From: Thermoguttaceae bacterium
Lineage (GTDB): Bacteria > Planctomycetota > Planctomycetia > Pirellulales > Thermoguttaceae
DNA: 36,026 nucleotides
Reading direction: 5' to 3'
NCBI GenBank assembly: GCA_017550965.1
Contig: JAFZNK010000296.1
Location: forward strand, 1-36,026
Part shown: positions 31,724-36,026 of the stretch, piece after piece
Layout: every line of letters starts with the position of its first letter
Numbering within the stretch: the stretch's first letter is position 1
Made by a program: the position numbers and the translations under genes
The notes under the pieces: model-generated
Databases searched by the model: none
What the model saw: only the letters and a program-made list of their open reading frames with translations
What the model was told of the DNA's origin: nothing

Positions 31724-34024
31724 TTAACTTCGTCTCGCGCGAGGGACGCGCCCGACGCGCGGAGTTCGGCGCCGGCGCCCGATTCCGTTTTCGTTAAATC
31801 GCTCGACGACGTCGGAATGACGCAGCGATTCGGCGCCTGGAATTTCGCACCCGACGTACTCCGCCAAAGCGCGGCACGCGGCGTCGGTGTCAAGATACTC
31901 GTTGTCGGAAACGGCGGGGCGTTTCATTCGCCATCGTCGATATTCGAGTCCTGATTTTCGCGCGGCAAAAAATTCTTCCGCAGTTTGGTGTCTGCAAAAT
32001 TCGGCGAACGCCTCTTCGTCGTCGCGTCCGTCGAATATTGTCGCGGAACCTTCGCGGTCAATCGGGAGCTTCCAGGCGGAATCGCGCCTGGTCTTCGCCG
32101 TGTTCGCGTCGTAATTCAGACACGCGTAAACGTTGGGAAAGGCCCGTTTCACATTTCGACGCGCGTCCGGATTCTCGATCCAGTCGTAACCTGCGCCTGT
32201 TTTGCGCTGACGTCTCCATTCTCCGGTTTTGAGATCGTAGTAGCGCATTAATCGCGACGCCGCTTCCGTACCGTACGTCGGAATAGATCTTCCAAAAAAA
32301 CGACCGCCGTCTAAGCGATGGAAAGCGTCGCACGCTCCCCATAACGCAAGTTCCATTTCGCCGTCGCCGCAGTCGACTCCGCATAGCGCCAGTCGGCAAA
32401 ACTGTCTTGCGAGTCGCCCGCGAGCTCGCGCGTGTTGTTCGAACGCGGTATGCTCGTCGACGTCGATCGGTTCGCCGTATTCGTCGAAATACGTCTGACA
32501 AAATATTCTGATCAGCAAGTCAAGCGTCGCTTCGCGCAATCGATCGAATTTGTCTCCGTGAGAATACTCGTCCTGAAGATCGACGGCGTATCGTTTTTTG
32601 GACGCGACGTTTCCTGGTTGTTCCGGCCAAATTCCAAAGTCGACGACGTGCGCGATTCTAAAGTCGCGGGAATAAGCGACGACTTCATAATTGAGGTAAT
32701 GTTCGCCGGCGTCGATATGCGCGGTCATAATTTCGCATTCGTTAGGAACCCAGCACCGTTTGAGCGTTTCTCCGTCGGCGTTTTTGCGAATCTTTCTCGC
32801 GACTTCCACCGCCGTCAATCCGCCGCCTGTCTCAACGGCCGCGCGTCTGGCGTCGTTTTGAAACTCGCACCAAAAAGACGACTCGCTCGCCGCCCAATAA
32901 TCGACCGCGTAATGAATCGCGTCTGCCTGCCAATTTTCTTTCATACGCGGATCGTCGACCTCCACGCCAGCGCCGATCGTCTTTGCGCAGGACTTGTAAT
33001 AGTTCGTAATGATTCGACGCGCCGTCTGGACGTCGCTTGCTTTTCGAAGCGTCGCTTCTCGGAAGTCGCGATATTTTTTCCAGGCGTCGAACGAATCAGG
33101 CAATCGCTTGACAAAAGGCAAAACGATCGTGTTGAATTCGGGCGTGTCGGCGATCATGCGCTCGGCGACGTCGCCCGGTTGGTTTTGCGTAATGGCGGAA
33201 AGGACCGTTAACGATTCTCGCGATCCGTCTTTGCGTCGGCCGGCAAGACCTCGAATCGTCTTTTGAATCGTTGTCATGATGGAATCGACTTCGACGACGC
33301 TTTTTGCCGTCGAGTCGTTTTGAACGTCGTCGAGCATTACGCAACGCACGCGAAACGAACCGACTCCTGGGATCGTATGATTCGCGCCGCGTATGCCGCC
33401 GGAGCTTATCGAAGTGAATCGCAAGAGCGAGCCCGCGCACCGACTGCCAGGCACGTTTGGAAAAACGATTCGATCGCTTTTCATCTCGATTCGGCACGGA
33501 ACTCCGTCGCATGTGAGCGGACGTTGCGCTTTGCCTTCGCGGCGTTGAAGCGGATAGGAGATTTCGGGATAAAGCCTGGTAAAAAGTCGCGCGTCTTTTC
33601 CCTTGGCCTGATAATCGTCGTACATCGCCGCAAAGAACCACGTCGCCGCTTGAGCCGCGGACGCGCCCCCTTCGGCTGTAACGTAAAGCGCGTGTCGAAC
33701 GATTCCCTGACACATCGCGTCGAAAAGCAGACCGGAAAGAATCGACGTCTTGCCGAATCCACGATAGCATTCGCTGTTCTTCCACGCTCCTTCGACGATC
33801 GCCTGCCAGCTCAGTCGAATAAATTCAAGTTGACTGTCGGTGAATTCTGTAAAAAAAATGTCGGGCAAAATTTCGCGAAGCCATCGCGCCGGATCCGCTT
33901 CCAGCTCTTCGCGCAGCGAAGGATCGGAACATTCGGGAATCGGAGCGATTTCATTGAGTCTGGTCGTTTCTTCGGACGACCGCTCGTTTTCATAGTCGCG
34001 TTTTTTCTGTCCGAACAGCGGCAC
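31724..34024 (-). CDS. Phage terminase large subunit (ATPase and nuclease)
   Basis: 766 residues from a GTG at 34024, with GAGGTG five bases upstream and one base after the preceding stop. The N-terminal ATPase has a Walker A-like YRGFGKTS (residues 87-94), a Walker B VMLDDVQ (229-235) and SGGIRG (208-213), the coupling-type motif common in these proteins. A C-terminal nuclease region begins near MTAHIDAGEHYLNYEVVAY, with Asp in the RNase H-like first strand, and further acidic residues lie in VDCGDGEMELALWG. The last 60 residues are basic (RRRRTPRVGRVPRARR). The enzyme cuts and packages phage DNA into the head. No small terminase subunit is recognised beside it within the window. Confidence 0.9.
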   Translation of the reverse strand: MPLFGQKKRDYENERSSEETTRLNEIAPIPECSDPSLREELEADPARWLREILPDIFFTEFTDSQLEFIRLSWQAIVEGAWKNSECYRGFGKTSILSGLLFDAMCQGIVRHALYVTAEGGASAAQAATWFFAAMYDDYQAKGKDARLFTRLYPEISYPLQRREGKAQRPLTCDGVPCRIEMKSDRIVFPNVPGSRCAGSLLRFTSISSGGIRGANHTIPGVGSFRVRCVMLDDVQNDSTAKSVVEVDSIMTTIQKTIRGLAGRRKDGSRESLTVLSAITQNQPGDVAERMIADTPEFNTIVLPFVKRLPDSFDAWKKYRDFREATLRKASDVQTARRIITNYYKSCAKTIGAGVEVDDPRMKENWQADAIHYAVDYWAASESSFWCEFQNDARRAAVETGGGLTAVEVARKIRKNADGETLKRCWVPNECEIMTAHIDAGEHYLNYEVVAYSRDFRIAHVVDFGIWPEQPGNVASKKRYAVDLQDEYSHGDKFDRLREATLDLLIRIFCQTYFDEYGEPIDVDEHTAFEQHARARGRLARQFCRLALCGVDCGDGEMELALWGACDAFHRLDGGRFFGRSIPTYGTEAASRLMRYYDLKTGEWRRQRKTGAGYDWIENPDARRNVKRAFPNVYACLNYDANTAKTRRDSAWKLPIDREGSATIFDGRDDEEAFAEFCRHQTAEEFFAARKSGLEYRRWRMKRPAVSDNEYLDTDAACRALAEYVGCEIPGAESLRHSDVVERFNENGIGRRRRTPRVGRVPRARRS

Positions 34025-34025
34025 G

Positions 34026-35045
34026 TCACACCTCGAACGGACTCGGAAGATCTAACGCGGTTAAATCCGCGCTGGGATAAACTTGATAACTGAGCATATA
34101 CGGATTAACGGCGGCTGTCGGCGAAATCGAGTCGAGTCTTGTTCCGTTGGCGGAAAGCAGCACAGGTTGTTCGGTCGGCGAACCGTCGTTGTTAAGCGCT
34201 CGAACGACGGCGTTCGAACTGTTCAGACAATACAAGCCGGAATTCGCTTTGACAACGTTCCACCCCTGACCTGCATACCCGCGTTTGTAGCTGAATTTAT
34301 AAGTTACGTCGTAAACGTTGTACGACTCGCCTTCGCCGTCGACGAGCTGAACCGTAGTGAACGACGCGTCGTCCAAAAGAACCGTTCCTGCCGGAAAAGT
34401 CCAGAGCGCGGAAGAATTGACGCATTTGTAATAGCTCATTAACGTCGTTAGCGGATTGACCGTTTCCCGACGTTGATACGTCATCGACAACACGCCGTAT
34501 TTGAGCATTAACGGATCGGCGAAGAATTCCCCAAGCGACGAGCAGTTCGGATATCCGCGAACGTCGACGGCGGACGCGTACTCTTCAACCCCCATGCTCG
34601 TCGAAAAACGAAACGTCGTCGTTTCGGTCGTTTCGTCGCCTTCTTCGGTCGTCGGTTTTTCGACGGTCATTCCGTCGACTTCGTACGTTACTTCCCAGAG
34701 CCAAAGCGAACCGCGCGCGCCGACAAAGCGCGGAGTCGCGGACTTGAAAAAGACGTTCGGAAAAGTTCGACGTTGTAAAACGCCGTTCAAATCGTAGTAC
34801 GGCTCGACGTATATGTCGCCGCAGCGGGGAAGGGAATTATTGTTTTCATAGAGAATTTGCAGCGGCGATTCGATTGGCTTCGTACAGTAGACGCAATAGA
34901 CGATTTGTCCCGAAACTTTTATATTAGGGTAAGTGTAACGAACGGTCGTTCCGCCGGACGTGATCACATACGTCGTCCAGGTTCCGTTCCACGTCTGTTT
35001 GACCTGGCGACCGTCCTTTTTTAATTCGGCGTGTTTTATCGACAT
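34026..35045 (-). CDS. Phage protein of unknown function, 339 aa
   Basis: The protein lacks a signal peptide and transmembrane segments. It is rich in Thr, Tyr, Val and Gly and is predicted as beta-strand throughout, as in virion or tail-associated proteins; YCVYCTKPIE holds a CxxC pair. A Thr/Glu-rich stretch (TTEEGDETTETTT, about 151-163) probably forms a linker between two domains. The tail (AVNPYMLSYQVYPSADLTALDLPSPFEV-like, ending at 34026) contains no known motif. It stops one base before the terminase GTG, so the two are probably translationally coupled. I cannot name a family. Confidence 0.8.
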   Translation of the reverse strand: MSIKHAELKKDGRQVKQTWNGTWTTYVITSGGTTVRYTYPNIKVSGQIVYCVYCTKPIESPLQILYENNNSLPRCGDIYVEPYYDLNGVLQRRTFPNVFFKSATPRFVGARGSLWLWEVTYEVDGMTVEKPTTEEGDETTETTTFRFSTSMGVEEYASAVDVRGYPNCSSLGEFFADPLMLKYGVLSMTYQRRETVNPLTTLMSYYKCVNSSALWTFPAGTVLLDDASFTTVQLVDGEGESYNVYDVTYKFSYKRGYAGQGWNVVKANSGLYCLNSSNAVVRALNNDGSPTEQPVLLSANGTRLDSISPTAAVNPYMLSYQVYPSADLTALDLPSPFEV

Positions 35046-35068
35046 ATTTTAGTTTCCTTGCGCCTGCG

Positions 35069-35839
35069 TCAAAAAAGCTCCCAGCGTCCGTTCTGCTGAA
35101 ACCTGCCCTGCGTCTGTGAGAAGCCGGGGGCCTGACCGCACGCCCAACGTCGAAGCGCGTAGCCGTTTAGAAATCCTGATTCCGTCAACGAACCTAGCGC
35201 GTAGTCGACTTCCGCTTCGCTTTGACCGGTTTTTGCGTCGCGGAAGTTGTGCCCCCAGTCCCAATGTTCTTCAAACCAGAGGATTATTTTCGGAAGAGAA
35301 GACAGGCGCACGCAATACGCGTGCGTCCGGTTGACGTTGTCGACTTTGTAAAGGTTCTCAGAAAAGATCAACGGACGCGGCCGACCGTTTACGCAGAGCT
35401 GTCCGCCAGCGTAAAAAATATCCCAGTCGTCGGGGAGTTCCAAAAAACCTTGTTCAACGCGGGAGAAGAAATCGACGTCAAATCGACAGTCGTCCTCGAA
35501 GAAAAACGCCGCGCAACCCTTGAATTCATCGTCGTGTTCGCCAAGCGCCTGCCTCCATTCCTGAACGTGCCCCCAATAACAAGCTGTGTGTCCGCGCCGA
35601 TCGAGCCCGTTGCCGGTCTGACGGTCGGGGAGTTCCGCGCGAACCGCGCCGACGCGCCACCATGGCGAACGCGGGAAACGTTCAGCGTTCATGCCCCAGA
35701 CCGTGTCGATTTTGAACGAATCGAGAGAGTCTGGGTTTTTCTGGCAATAGTCGGCGCGAGCGGCGTTCCACGAATCGAAAAATCCCCGAAGCCTGTCTTT
35801 TGTCCTGGAACAGGTTAAGACGTAAGAATAGACGTTCAT
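35069..35839 (-). CDS. GT25-like glycosyltransferase in the phage operon
   Basis: 256 residues. The fold and motifs resemble family GT25 (LPS or collagen galactosyltransferase type): an N-terminal strand VYSYVLTC, RRGHTACYWGHVQEWRQAL (the GxxxSHxxxW-like region), AFFFEDDCRFDVDFF with the EDD sugar-nucleotide/metal site at residues 115-117, DIFYAGGQ and NRTHAYCVRL near the C-terminal region. Such enzymes transfer a sugar from a nucleotide donor. TAAGGGA precedes the start. The gene is co-directional with and packed between phage genes (13 bases to the upstream gene's stop and 23 bases to the downstream start), so it is part of the phage operon. Roles could include modification of virion proteins, of host surface glycan or of DNA. 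Assignment is by motif pattern only. Confidence 0.75.
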   Translation of the reverse strand: MNVYSYVLTCSRTKDRLRGFFDSWNAARADYCQKNPDSLDSFKIDTVWGMNAERFPRSPWWRVGAVRAELPDRQTGNGLDRRGHTACYWGHVQEWRQALGEHDDEFKGCAAFFFEDDCRFDVDFFSRVEQGFLELPDDWDIFYAGGQLCVNGRPRPLIFSENLYKVDNVNRTHAYCVRLSSLPKIILWFEEHWDWGHNFRDAKTGQSEAEVDYALGSLTESGFLNGYALRRWACGQAPGFSQTQGRFQQNGRWELF

Positions 35840-35851
35840 TGTTCCCTTACT

Positions 35852-36026
35852 TCATGCGTCGCTTAAAACGACAATCTCTTCGGTTGCGGCGGTTACGTTT
35901 CCGTTCGCGTCTTGCGTCACGCCGGTAACCACTCTTTTTCTTCCCGTTTTGAGCCAGAGTTCCTTCTTGCCGACAATGTCGAGCGTCGAGGGAACCCACT
36001 TGAAATAAGTTCCGCCAAGATAAAGC
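35852..36026 (-). CDS. C-terminus of an unknown phage protein, cut by the right edge
   Basis: The minus-strand frame enters at the right edge and ends in TGA at 35854-35852. The visible 57 residues read as two or three beta strands (LYLGGTYFKWVPSTLDIVG, then KELWLKTGRKRVVTGVTQD) and end in ATEEIVVLSDA. It lies 13 bases from the glycosyltransferase start. No family recognised; codon use and position suggest a structural phage protein. Confidence 0.65.
   Translation of the reverse strand, partial: LYLGGTYFKWVPSTLDIVGKKELWLKTGRKRVVTGVTQDANGNVTAATEEIVVLSDA

Noticed and set aside
32432..33211. Plus-strand frame of 259 codons inside the terminase gene
   Set aside because: Shadow of the terminase nuclease region with no recognisable domain.
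33263..34093. Plus-strand frame of 276 codons inside the terminase gene
   Set aside because: Antisense to terminase with intact motifs; Arg-rich composition and no domain.
35222..35818. Plus-strand frame of 198 codons antisense to the glycosyltransferase
   Set aside because: The minus-strand frame has clear motifs and fits the operon; this one has none.
28779..36026. Diversity-generating retroelement template or CRISPR array
   Set aside because: No reverse transcriptase, no near-identical template and variable repeat pair, and no regularly spaced direct repeats were seen.

Overview
The window looks like chromosomal DNA of a Gram-negative member of the Planctomycetota, possibly an uncultured, gut-associated Pirellulales-type lineage. 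The lineage is inferred from content: an lpxC/ompH-type outer-membrane cluster, a DUF1080 protein, many large secreted carbohydrate-active enzymes with N-terminal signal peptides and no SusC/SusD pair, and xylose-isomerase-like TIM-barrel and Gfo/Idh/MocA proteins. No rRNA or marker gene is present to fix the taxon.

Layout. (1) 1-3108, minus strand: an envelope block with an OmpH/Skp-like periplasmic chaperone, lpxC and a Gfo/Idh/MocA oxidoreductase cut by the left edge; hairpin terminators separate the genes. (2) 3109-22134: a glycan-degradation region. It holds three large secreted proteins of unrecognised family that look like TIM-barrel glycoside hydrolases (3622-6015, 11974-14055, 19849-22134), a GH51 arabinofuranosidase, a GH2 beta-galactosidase-like enzyme, an SGNH hydrolase, a DUF1080 protein, a secreted metallophosphoesterase and a small nitroreductase. 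Embedded in it is a three-gene minus-strand cluster: a tiny secreted cysteine-repeat protein with a TTG start, the DUF1080 protein and a CPBP intramembrane protease. (3) 22348-28294: a CAT-anticodon tRNA (probably tRNA-Ile2) with its own promoter and terminator, then an SDR oxidoreductase, a sugar isomerase/epimerase-like protein, a Nudix hydrolase, a WD40-type lipoprotein and a DAACS-family symporter. (4) 28443-29548: an orphan IS5-family orfA and about 770 bases without a convincing gene. (5) 29549-36026, minus strand: a tightly packed phage module that runs off the right edge. Read 5' to 3' on the minus strand it has an unknown partial protein, a GT25-like glycosyltransferase, an unknown 339-aa protein, the terminase large subunit, a 123-aa protein, a gpW-like head-tail joining protein and a lambda-type portal protein, followed by a terminator-like hairpin.

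How it fits together. The middle of the window looks like a loose locus for an arabinose- and galactose-containing plant or mucilage glycan: secreted enzymes remove side chains and deacylate, and short sugars would then enter the cell through transporters not seen here. The phage module keeps the lambda order terminase-W-portal, but no protease, capsid or tail genes follow the portal. Instead a terminator follows, so the module is either a rearranged late operon or the remnant of a prophage. The points most worth checking are the phage module with its embedded glycosyltransferase, the cysteine-repeat/DUF1080/CPBP cluster, the three unassigned hydrolase-like proteins, and the symporter with glutamate where a substrate-binding arginine is usual.
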